This document shows positions 44,594 through 54,091 of a DNA stretch of 64,000 bases, piece by piece. Every line of letters starts with the position of its first letter. Position 1 is the first letter of the stretch. The stretch is from Thalassia testudinum. Lineage: Eukaryota > Streptophyta > Magnoliopsida > Alismatales > Hydrocharitaceae. The stretch spans positions 620,001 through 684,000 of the forward strand of contig JAZHRO010000062.1 in assembly GCA_037157565.1 (NCBI GenBank), read 5' to 3'. The notes under the pieces were generated by a model. It searched no databases. It was not told the origin of the DNA and worked only from the letters and a program-made list of their open reading frames with translations. The translations under genes and the position numbers were made by a program.

Positions 44594-46387
44594 ATGAATC
44601 CTTCCACATATTTCACGCATTCCCGTTCTTTCCCTCCTGTTGTAAATTATCCTCAACATGACGATTATCCCAACTCTTATTGTAATCGACCATCAGTTAG
44701 TTGGGATAATTCAGATTGGGGATACAATTCCGGACCCCCGTGTTTAGGGTCTAACCCTGAACACTTTGATTCTCAATTCTATCCTTCTCAGAGTTGCATC
44801 GATTATAGATCGTCCTTCTTTCATGAACAACCTAATGCGATCTACAATCAAGAAGGATACACTGATCCTTACCCATCCTCTGATTTCACTGCCTTTAGGT
44901 CATCTCCATCTTTTGAACAATCTGAAATGACCTATTATCAGGATGGGTATAACGAATCTCAATTTGTTAATTCCTCTACATTGATGTCAAACCCGCCCAA
45001 CCCTGAACCAACTCATTTGGTTCAGGTTAATCAGGTTCAAGATAAGGTTCTGGCTAACTTGAGGAATATCATTCAATCTTTAGAAGTTCAGCCAATACCT
45101 TGCATTGAGAGATTGGAGCCCCTGATTGAAATGATTGATGATTTAAACAAGTCTTTGTTGGATTGGCTCCAGGATGTTAAGGATAAGAACCCGGGTGAGT
45201 TTCTACTTGGGAAATTAGCGAAATTGAGGATGAGATTCGTGGTTGCTTTGATTCAATCTTGGAATAATTCCCAGGATGAACTCTCTTCAGGAAAGCCAAT
45301 GACAGAACCCGCTCAGGCACCTGTTGGGGGGGACACGTGTTATGAAGCTGACCAGATTGAATTAAAACAACCAATTAAGGATGATTTGATTTCTTCACTT
45401 GAAATCCCTGAGCCGGGTTACGAGGAAACGTATGTCTCCTTGGAATGCAAAGTGACAAATGATTTTGGGACATACATTGATAGGGATCCTGATGGTGAAG
45501 ATTCAAGTTGCGAAGTCTCACACGAGTTTTCAGATCACGATTTTTGTGAGACGATTGGGCCTGAGGAATCTGATAGATCATTTGATAGCCCAATAACTGA
45601 GGAAACTGATCTTATTAGGGCACACGATACAGATCCAGAATCGCATTTTCTGGAGGAATTAATTCAATGCCCTGATTATCAGTTACACCCTGTTGAGCTT
45701 ATTGATGATTCTAATTCTGAGATAATTAGACCCAAGTCAATTTTGATTTTGCCACATCATCTAGACTTGGAGATTTCAGACGGGGTGATGAATATACAAG
45801 AGGTCATGGAATTTGATATGCCGAATGAGGAGGATAGGAGCTGGGAAATTCTGATTTGGGAAGTCAATTTTGGAGGAAATGGAAGATTGAGTCGAAGGGT
45901 TCCTTTTAAACTGAAACCATCAAATCAGAACCCTTACGACATTTGTTTCGAGGATGTCAAACTCAAGCACACATTTAACGATTATCCTTTTGAGCTTCAA
46001 TTCTCTGTAACCCGACATTTTGGCCTTGGGTTGCATCCTCACAAATCGCAGGCCCGACCCCGCTTGCATTCTGATTTTAGGTTTTGGGTAATTTTTATCC
46101 AGAACCTAAGATATTCTCGATTATGGGGTGTGGGTCTGCACCACAATCTGGTCCACATCTGTGGACCTCTGCTGACAGGTCAGAGGATTCTTCTGTTTAT
46201 TCTAATTCTGACCTGCACATGTGAATTCTTCATTTCTTTTCTTTGTATAGTGTGCCTAGCTGAAGGCACTAAACTCAGCACATATACAGTTCTTTTTCAT
46301 TTTCATCTCGGAGCGGACCCGATATCCACGCAATTCAGGTGCTTTCTACGCTTTTCCACTCTATTTTATGTCTTTTTAATACAATGA
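44594..46387 (+). CDS. Intact 597-aa protein of unknown function in element D
   Basis: I start at the first ATG (44594, MNPSTYF); the open frame extends upstream only through a non-ATG stretch. The N-terminal third is rich in Ser, Tyr, Pro, Asp and Asn. Residues about 150-235 look helical (VQDKVLANLRNIIQSL, LIEMIDDLNKSLLDWL). The middle (about 250-430) is strongly acidic. Residues about 435-490 are mixed/basic (RRVPFKLKPSNQNPYD). The C-terminal 100 residues include a strongly hydrophobic segment (ILLFILILTCTCEFFISFLC) and a second hydrophobic end (FLRFSTLFYVFLIQ). There is no zinc knuckle, protease DSG, RT or integrase motif. It could be a diverged gag-like or env-like protein; I do not recognise it. 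An uninterrupted frame in a very young element argues for recent selection or simply recency. Confidence 0.75.
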   Translation: MNPSTYFTHSRSFPPVVNYPQHDDYPNSYCNRPSVSWDNSDWGYNSGPPCLGSNPEHFDSQFYPSQSCIDYRSSFFHEQPNAIYNQEGYTDPYPSSDFTAFRSSPSFEQSEMTYYQDGYNESQFVNSSTLMSNPPNPEPTHLVQVNQVQDKVLANLRNIIQSLEVQPIPCIERLEPLIEMIDDLNKSLLDWLQDVKDKNPGEFLLGKLAKLRMRFVVALIQSWNNSQDELSSGKPMTEPAQAPVGGDTCYEADQIELKQPIKDDLISSLEIPEPGYEETYVSLECKVTNDFGTYIDRDPDGEDSSCEVSHEFSDHDFCETIGPEESDRSFDSPITEETDLIRAHDTDPESHFLEELIQCPDYQLHPVELIDDSNSEIIRPKSILILPHHLDLEISDGVMNIQEVMEFDMPNEEDRSWEILIWEVNFGGNGRLSRRVPFKLKPSNQNPYDICFEDVKLKHTFNDYPFELQFSVTRHFGLGLHPHKSQARPRLHSDFRFWVIFIQNLRYSRLWGVGLHHNLVHICGPLLTGQRILLFILILTCTCEFFISFLCIVCLAEGTKLSTYTVLFHFHLGADPISTQFRCFLRFSTLFYVFLIQ

Positions 46388-47641
46388 GGACATTGCATTA
46401 GATAGGCATGGGGGGGTGGATATTTATCTTTGAATTCATTCGTCAGCTCCGTAGATTTGTTTTATTATTAAAAAAAAAAAAAAAAAAAAAAAAATCGAAA
46501 TTAGGAAAGAGAATTTGGGTTTAAGAAAATTTTCGATCTTAAGAAATACTATATTATGGTTTGAACACAAAGACCCTTCAGGTCTTTGGACTTAATCAGC
46601 CTATGTATCCACTAAAATGTGGATTTGTTTTTCGAGTTCTCGCCAACCTGAATTTTATTATAATTGGAGTAAATAAGTTTGGGTGATAAGTACACGACTT
46701 ATCAACCCGCCCTCTGATGTGAGGGAATTTTGAGTCTTAAGCATCTACACACTTTCTTTGCACTGACTCGTTGTTTGGTGATTTTAACGGAAATTGGGTA
46801 GCTAATGAACCTTCTAGGGTGATATGGCTGGCAAGTTATCGTGGGTAACAGCCCATAGGTAGGTTGTCCAGAGCCCAGTCACTGGACCTTTCTCTTTTTG
46901 CTGCCTTTAGGTAAATCTTAGACCTGGGAAGCCACCTACTTAAAAAAAAAAAAAAAAAAAAAATCAAAAAGGAGAAAAGAACAAAAAGAAATAAGCCACA
47001 CTTCGCCGCACGAGTATGGCTGGCAAGTTGTCGGTGGTAACAGCTCATCGACCGGTTGTCCAGAACCCAGCTCAGAAAATGCACTAAAAATTCCCAAAAC
47101 ACTTAGGAAGAAGCGGAGAAGTAGAATAAACCGGGGAGATATACACTGGATTCACCCTTGTGTTGACCCCGTTAAAAAATAAAAGTAGGGAGAAAGCTAC
47201 CGGTTGTAAAGATACACCTTTAGGCAGAATTCTTTTTGAGGTCACCTAGAGGCGTAGAAATCCGAAGTCCGTTTTAATTGCCGGTCAACGAGTCTATCAC
47301 AATCACAATAAGATGCTTAAAACTTAGGGTTCTCATCAAATCTTGGGTGAGTTGAATGGCCGTAGAAAGCCACTCTTAAACCCTCAAATTTGAAAATCTA
47401 AAAAAAAAAAAAAAAAAAGAGTAAAAACAGAAAAAGAAATTTTTCTTTGAATAAGGCGAGGCTTGAGGCGGTCTGCATTTTGGCTGATACCCGGGCACTG
47501 TTGTGTCTTTGAAAGTTCAGTTCTTAAGTAGACAATTTCTTAATGATTGAAAATAACTCAGGTCCAAATAATCTAACCTAATTCTTTTATAAATAGCATA
47601 TAGTTTTTGCTAGGGACTAGCAAAAGATAGGCATGGGGGTA
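46388..47641 (+). other. 3' untranslated region of element D with duplicated purine tract
   Basis: GATAGGCATGGGGG occurs at 46401-46417 and again at 47627-47639, just before the 3' LTR. ATGAGGACATTGCATTAG upstream of the first copy resembles the post-pol region of Athila/Tat elements. A 65-bp imperfect direct repeat (TATGGCTGGCAAGTT...GGTTGTCCAGA) lies at about 46823-46882 and 47017-47075. Long A-tracts are at 46470-46493, 46942-46962 and 47401-47418. Confidence 0.7.
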
Positions 47642-49406
47642 TGATGTAAACACATTTACACTACTTAAAATGTCTATTTATGCATGTTCTTAAGCATAGG
47701 ATTTCATTTCATGATATAAATATTGCATTACATGCATCATCTTGCATTTAGAGTAGTTTGAATAAAATGGAGGTTAATTGTCTCCTTTTATGTGCTTGGA
47801 CAGGGCAAATATTTTATCGGGGCCTCGGATCAAAGATCCAACCGTATGGATATGATCAGGGCGACGATTGGAGTTCAACGACTCCAAGATCGCCCTAATC
47901 AGGCATCCGTAGCATCAGATAGAGACCGGGGAACCCTAGAAGATCAAGGGCCAGGATGGTGTAAATCCGCACTTCAGATGAAAAATCCGACCACACGGAT
48001 GAATTCGGATCGACGATCGCAGCCGAACGACACAAAAATCAAGTCAATCCGACATCCGTGGCACCATCTACAACTTCCAGAAGATGGACGGCCAAGATAG
48101 CGCCACGTGGCGCCATCCCAGCCGCCCAATCGGCCGCAGGAGTCCTGTGAAGACCACGCAACGTCTCCTCTCCGCCGTTGGATCTCGATCCAACGGCTGC
48201 GGTCGCGCGCGTTTAAAAACGTCCGCGCGACCATTTCGCCGCGTAGCGCAGCGGCTACGCAGCCGCGGCCGAAGCGGAGGTCGCGGGTTCGAGCCGCGGA
48301 GAGGGGGGCGAAGGCGCGGGCGAGCGGGCGCGCACGAGCGTCGGATGAAGATCCAACGGCTGCGCGCGCCCGATAGCGCCGACGCGAAATTGGACGCCCT
48401 GGTGGGCGCGCGATCGCACGCAGGCGGCGCGCTACGCAGCGGGCGCGGGCGCGATCTAAGCCGTCCGATCTCGCGATCGGACGGCTGAGACGACGCGGAC
48501 GTGCGTCTGCGTTACGCGCGCAGGCCAGCCGAGCGGGCGCGCGTGGCGCGGCGGCGACGGCGACGGCGGGGCTTTAGCGACGGTTTTATCCGTCACTAAA
48601 GACCCCTTATTTATTATTTTGAAGATGTAATGTCCATTTTGCCCCCACTCCTTGCAACTATAAAAGGAGACCCCCTCCATACGAAATTTTCATCCCTTCC
48701 TTCTCCTCTCTACCTCTCCAAAGCTCAAGAGAAGCTTGTCCCACACCCGGGATGCTTCTCGCGAGATAAAGTCCAAATTTTCGTCCCCCTTCGGAAGTGG
48801 ATCCCGCGACGACGACGGCGTGCTGCTTCGTTCCCGTTCTTCTGCTTCGTCCTCCTTCGTCCCGCTTCGTTCTCCTTCGTCCAGGCGTCGTCCCGTCCGG
48901 CTCGTCCTCCAAGCGACCGTCGAGGAGGATTTCTCTCTCCCTATTCTTTTTACTGCTTTCTAGTATAGATTTACTGCTTTCTAGAGTAGTCTATTCGTCC
49001 TCCGAGCGATCGTCGAGGAGGACATTTCTCCCTCCATTCTTTTAATGCTTTCTAGAGTAATTGTTTTATGTTTTGTAGTTGTAACGAACGAACTCTTTTA
49101 TGATAAATTCCTTGTCTATTCTACATCTCATTTTGATTTCCATGTATAGTATTCTTTCTCTCTCTCTTACTCCCTCTCTCTCTTTTATTTGTTGTAGATA
49201 CTTAGATAGTTTAAATTGAATTTCTTCGTGACAAAATAAAAAGAAACGCGGAGTTTTTAAATCAAACGTTCGCCTCCCTGTGTTCGACCCGGAATTCTTA
49301 TTTCGGTATAAATTTTATTTGTTGAACACGAATCCTTCGCTTTCGAACTACAACGACGGGTTTTTCCAAAAACCAAACACGTTAGCGTAGATTCGCGCGC
49401 TCAACA
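47642..49406 (+). repeat. 3' LTR of element D
   Basis: Partner of 41631-43395 at offset 6011. Differences noticed: C at 48176 (T at 42165) and C at 49400 (T at 43389). Confidence 0.95.
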
Positions 49407-49411
49407 TTGAC

Positions 49412-50047
49412 CCATTTTTCATATGGATATTTAAAATACATTCCTCTATGCTAACCTTAATGAAGAGGTTTATATGCAACAACCTCATGGATTTGTGATT
49501 CAACGGGAGTGTTGGAAGGTATGCAAATTGAAGAAGGCCATTTATGGCCTGAAACAGAGTTGTGAGCCTAGTTTGAGAGATTTGGTAAGGCTATTCAGCA
49601 ATATAGCTTTACTAGATCTATAGCTAACCACTCAGTCTTTACTATGCACAAGACTACTAGCTCATCATCCTTATTGTGTACATAGATGATATTCTACTTA
49701 TAGAAAGTGATAAAGAGAGCATGGAGATCACCAAGACATTCATACATTCTCAGTTTATGACTAAAGATTTGGGGCTGATAAATTATTTTCTAGGTATTAA
49801 GGTGCAGCACATTGATGGTCTTATTTTGTCACAGAGGAAGAAGATGTTTGACATGTTGAGAGAGGCAAGAATGCTTAGCTACAAACCTGCTAGTATCCCA
49901 ATGGATCCATCCAGACTACTAGCTGATTCAATGAGCCCACTACTTGAGGATGTGGCTAGATACCGTGCAATGGTAAGAAAGCTTTTGTATGGCAGTGATG
50001 AGGCCCAATATTGCATTTGCTATTAGGAGGCTTAGCCCATTTATGCA
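49412..50047 (+). pseudogene. Copia C RT middle fragment
   Basis: It continues RT after element D: NEEVYMQQPHGFVIQ (about 49460-49500), KAIYGLKQS (about 49535-49562) and YIDDILLI with an intact YIDD box (about 49677-49700). Then INYFLGIKVQHIDGLILSQR (about 49778-49838). Stops near 49620 and a shift near 49675. It ends at MQS, where Copia E inserted; the reading resumes PREVHWNGV at 62467. Confidence 0.85.
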
Positions 50048-50052
50048 ATCTC

Positions 50053-50204
50053 AGTGGGAGGAAATGTCAAAATCTAATTATCGAAAGACCCAACACCTCT
50101 TTATATAGAGGAAAGGTATTAGGTAAATAACAGTGCATGTCTAACATGAAACACAAAATAACAAAGCAAAACATAAAACAAATATAAATAGGAGTATCTC
50201 AACA
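50053..50204 (-). repeat. 3' LTR of Copia E
   Basis: It shares ATGTCAAAATCTAATTATC and AGACCCAACACCTCTTTATA with 62310-62461. It begins AGTGGGAG on the plus strand, i.e. the LTR ends CT. Confidence 0.88.
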
Positions 50205-50989
50205 CTCTCCCTCAAGCTAGAACATAGATGTCTATTATACTCAACTAGGAACAACAGTCATCAAAGGCAGCAAGAGGAAGAGGCTTCGTAAATATATCAA
50301 TTGCCTGGTCCTTAGGTGTGACAAAAGTAGTGCGCAACATCCCACACTGAATTAGGTCTCTGGTGTAGTGGCAATCCACATCAACATGCTTTGTGCGTTC
50401 ATGAAATATGGAATTGTTAGCTATATGTGGTTGCCTTATTATCACACCTCATCTCCATAGGCTCTTCTATCTGGACATGCAAATCACGTAGTAGAGACCT
50501 CACCCAGATCATCTCTGCAGTTGTCTGGGCCATGGCCCGATACTCTGACTCAGCATTAGAGCATGAAACCACTCCATGTTTCTTGCTCCTCCATGTAACC
50601 TGATTTCTTGCCACAAACATACAAAACCCAATAGTGAATTTTCTGTCAACAACACATCCTGCATAGGAGACCCTGTCTGGAATAGGATCCCATGTCCAAA
50701 TGCCTTCTTCAAGTATCTAAGGACCTGCATAGCTACCTGCCAATGTAGCTTAGTCGACGTCTCCATGACTTGACTAAGCTTTCCCACAGCCAAAGCAATA
50801 TCTAGTCTGGTAATCGTCAGGTACAAAAGCTTCCCAACCAGCTTCCTATAGGATCTACTATCAATATACTCCACCTGCTCTTCATAGAGATGCACCTTGG
50901 AGTCCATAGGAATGTTGGTTGGCTTGGATCCCAACATGCCTGTCTCTTGTAGCATATCCAAGGCATATTTACGTTGAGAAAGTACAATG
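50205..50989 (-). pseudogene. Copia E RT end and RNase H (broken)
   Basis: It reads MLQETGMLGSKPTNIPMD (about 50895-50955), then GKLLYLTITRLDIALAVGKL and the RNase H pieces VTWRSKKHGVVS, NAESEYRAMAQTTAEMIWV and MEMRCDNKATTY. It continues directly from the fragment at 58420-59570. Frameshifts near 50640 and 50440. Confidence 0.85.
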
Positions 50990-51772
50990 CCCTGTGTTGA
51001 TTTGGAAAATCATCGCAAACGGAAGTTGAGTTTTGAAAACTCATTGTAATGCGATTTGCGAGAAAAACTGTCAACAGATAAATTTTACCGAAACTCAAAA
51101 AGAATTCCAGGTCAAACACAGAGAGGCGGACGCTTGATTAAAAACCGCGTTTGTTTTATTGTCACGAAGTAGATTAGCTCGTCAAATTAAATCTAAACTA
51201 GCTATCTACTTAAAGAATAATTAATAGAAGAGAGAGTAATATAAATAGAGACAAAATAGAGATAGAATAAACATGGATTTCAGAATCACAGAATGATGTA
51301 TATTACAACTAACCACTACAGTAGAAAGCAGGAAATCTTACAACTAGAAAGCGGTAAATCTACTCTAGAAAGTAGTAAAAAGAAGGTGGAGAGAAGTTAT
51401 CCTCCTCGACGGTTCCTTGGAAGACGAGCCGCGTTAATGGAACGCCCGAACGAAGGTAAGGAGATGTGGGACGAAGGAGAATGACGACGGACGACAGAGG
51501 ACGAGGCAGGGCAACGTCGCAGCAGGATCCGCTTCCCGAATGGCAATGAGAGGACCACCGCGAAATGCTCAACAAATGGGATGAGAAGGTGAAAAAATTA
51601 TATTTTTAGCTCTAGAGGAGCATCCTAGGTTTAGGACAAGCTCTTAGAGCTTTGGAGGGGATGAGAGAAGAGAGGAAGGGATGATGGATATGTGGGGGTC
51701 GTAGGATTATTTATAGCTAACGTTTAAAGGGGCAAAAAAGTTATTTTATCCTTTAAAATTTAATGTACAGGT

Positions 51773-51802
51773 CTTTAGTGACGGATTTATTCGTCACTAA
51801 AG
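51773..51802 (-). promoter_or_regulatory. Conserved hairpin in solo LTR F
   Basis: CTTTAGTGACGG ... TCGTCACTAAAG, the counterpart of 42561-42590. TATTTATAG near 51707-51715 (minus CTATAAATA) is the matching TATA region. Confidence 0.55.
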
Positions 51803-52169
51803 AACTGAACGTGGGCGTAGGTCGTGCACGGCCGCACCTCCTCTCCTCTACCGTTCAACACCTTCATCGCACGTGCAAACTCTCAACTGTCCATCTTGCA
51901 TCCAACGGCTTAGATCGCATCGCATTCGCGCCTTCATCTTCTCTTCTTTAACGCTTAAGCTCACAATCTCGCGATCTCAGTCGTGCAATCGCAAGATCAG
52001 ACAGCTTAAGATGCATCTGCGCCTCATCACATGCCTACGTCTGATCAGGCGTTTAAGCGCACGTGCGGTGCTCCTACTTTAGCCATTGAGTGTATGATGT
52101 GGACGAATCAGAGCCATCCACATGAGATCGGGCGGTCCTGATTCAAATTGGATCAACGCTCAGGAGAAG

Positions 52170-52235
52170 CGCTGTGGGGATTCGATCTCGCGACCTGGAG
52201 GTGCTGAAGTGTTTTATCCACCACGCTATGTGCGT
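52170..52235 (-). other. tRNA-like module in solo LTR F
   Basis: On the minus strand, A-box-like TAGCGTGGTGG (52218-52228) and B-box-like GATCGAATCC (52178-52187) are 30 nt apart. AGGTCGCG precedes the B box as in element D (AGGTCGCGGGTTCGA). Same sense relative to the LTR. Confidence 0.55.
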
Positions 52236-52322
52236 GGATAGGCAAGGAGAGCATTCATGTGCTATTTGATCTTGACCGTTGGATCTTGATTCAACGATTG
52301 AGATCAAATGTGTGGTTCTTCT

Positions 52323-54037
52323 TGTTGGTGCTAGAGCACCACGATCATTTGTTTTGATGATAACAAAACACATGTTATTTAACATTTGCAATTTGAGTCC
52401 TAGATTTCAGGTCAATTGCAAATGTAGACGTGCTTAAACGGAGTTCGAGCTCGCATCCAGGACGGATTGGAGGAGCTTGACGGAAAATAGAGGAGGTTCG
52501 CGTGGAGCGACAGATTGAAGATAGAAGACAAGAAGAATATGATAGATTCTTTTTAATCCTTTCTTGTATCTCTTGTCTTTATTTTCTTACTCTTTTTATT
52601 TTTCTTAGACTATTATGTTAAAGAGCCTCAAAGTACCCTAACAGTAGTCCTAGGAACACCGGCACAACCCTAGGATACTTAGGTTTTCTGTAGAATACTT
52701 AGAAAACCAATATATGGCTCAAACAGCATTTCCAGATGTCTAATTCCAAAATCAGACGTCTGATAAAGTATTTTAAGACGTCTGACTGTTGTTTCAGACG
52801 TCTAATAACTGTTAGGCTGGACATAGTTAGTTCTGTCTGATGAAATCAGACGTCCAGACCTTAGACCAGACGTCTTAGGAGACGTCTGATGGATTTGCCA
52901 GACGTCCAATTAGTGGACCGTTGGCTGGCTTAGCAAACACTCAAGAATATGACCGTTAGAGCCTTATCAGACGTCCATAGGACTGCCCAGACGTCTGATA
53001 ATTGACCGTTTTGCCTCGGCTGACCCAAAATCTCTTCTCAGAGATTTTCTAGCCATTGCAACATTTGGAAATCCATTCCCACAGTAAAAGTTGATTTCCA
53101 GACGTCCTGTATGTCGTCTGATAGACTTGAACAAGAACCATGTTTAGATCTGATTCAAGTCAGGAGGAAACCCGCATGAAATCAGACGTATGACCTTGAA
53201 ATCAGACGTCTTAAAGTGGCCTTCCAGACGTCTGATGCCAGAGTTAGACGTCTGATTACCCTGTCAAGAGCAATCATTGTCCTGACTTCGGCCTGATTCT
53301 CTTGGACTTTGTTCCCAACGGCTATATAACCTTTCCTGAGCCTTCCAAAGCCTTCCTAAGGCCTCTATAAATAGAGAGGAACCTTTACACACCAAAAGAT
53401 ACACTTGGATACACTAAGACACACCTAGAGACACCAAAGCAACATAGTTCCACTCTCTTGTGTCTTAGATATCTCTTGCTCTCCAAGCTCAAGCTCCATT
53501 CTCTTGAGAGCATCAAGCTTCACGCACCCGCTCTCCGGCCGTAGTTCACGAGAGCGAAGTTGCGCCGTCGCGTGGCTCACGCACCGCGTCATCAACTCGA
53601 CGCACTCCTTGCAAAGGGGAGTTTCCTATTTCCTATAGAAGCTAGGCTTAAATTCCTTTGTTGGCTCTATAGGATTACTTGTTTTATTTTATCTTTGTCT
53701 TTTGGTTGGGTATTCGCTTTGCGAATTCCCGTCTCCTTCGTGGGACAAAATCCTTCTCGTGGAGAGAAGGGGTTGAGGAACGCTACCCTCGTACTTGTAG
53801 CGTGGTTGTATTGAGGTTGAATCACCCTCGTTTTAAGTGATTCGGTTTAGTGGATTTTGATCAACTTGGTTGATCGGAAAATCCTAACTCGAGAGGGTTA
53901 GGTGGTGGTTTTCACCCAATTTGGGTTTCCACCTAAAAACAATTGTGTACATTGTGTGATTGGTTTTCTTTGGTGAGATTGCTTTATATTTTATTTCCGC
54001 ATTTATTACGTCACCCCTCTTCGAAGGGAAAACTACA
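52323..54037 (+). repeat. 5' LTR of element G
   Basis: TGTTGGTGCTAGAGCACC to GGGAAAACTACA. It contains the GACGTC array (52756-53255) and a TATA-like CTATAAATAGAGAGG near 53365. Confidence 0.93.
52756..53255 (+). promoter_or_regulatory. GACGTC palindrome array in LTR G
   Basis: I count 13 exact GACGTC hexamers in about 500 bp, most within CAGACGTCTGA, plus several one-base variants. The 3' LTR has about 12 (56562-57060). ACGT-core palindromes of this type are known plant bZIP binding sites, so the array is a candidate enhancer. It stops about 100 bp before the TATA-like box. Confidence 0.75.
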
Positions 54038-54039
54038 TT

Positions 54040-54051
54040 TGGTATCAGAGC
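54040..54051 (+). promoter_or_regulatory. Initiator-Met tRNA primer-binding site of element G
   Basis: TGGTATCAGAGC two bases after the LTR end, the standard Copia primer site. Confidence 0.88.
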
Positions 54052-54091
54052 AGGTTCTTACGAGTTTGGAGTAACACCCGGCAAGAAGATC

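Larger units (their letters stand above)
41631..49406 (+). mobile_element. Young non-autonomous Ty3-type LTR element D
   Basis: LTRs 41631-43395 and 47642-49406 are both exactly 1765 bp. Reading in parallel I find two substitutions (42165/48176 and 43389/49400). TSD TTGAC lies at 41626-41630 and 49407-49411. Primer site TGGCGCCGTTGCCGGGGA (43399-43416) is an 18-nt complement of plant tRNA-Asp, as in Athila/Tat-type Ty3 elements. The 4.25-kb internal region has no gag, protease, RT or integrase, only one long ORF (44594-46387). It must be mobilised by another element. Confidence 0.95.

Noticed and set aside
52756..53255. Repeated CAGACGTCTGA motifs as a CRISPR-like array
   Set aside because: Palindromic 6-11-bp units with irregular spacing inside an LTR of a plant retroelement; no spacers, cas genes or prokaryotic context.
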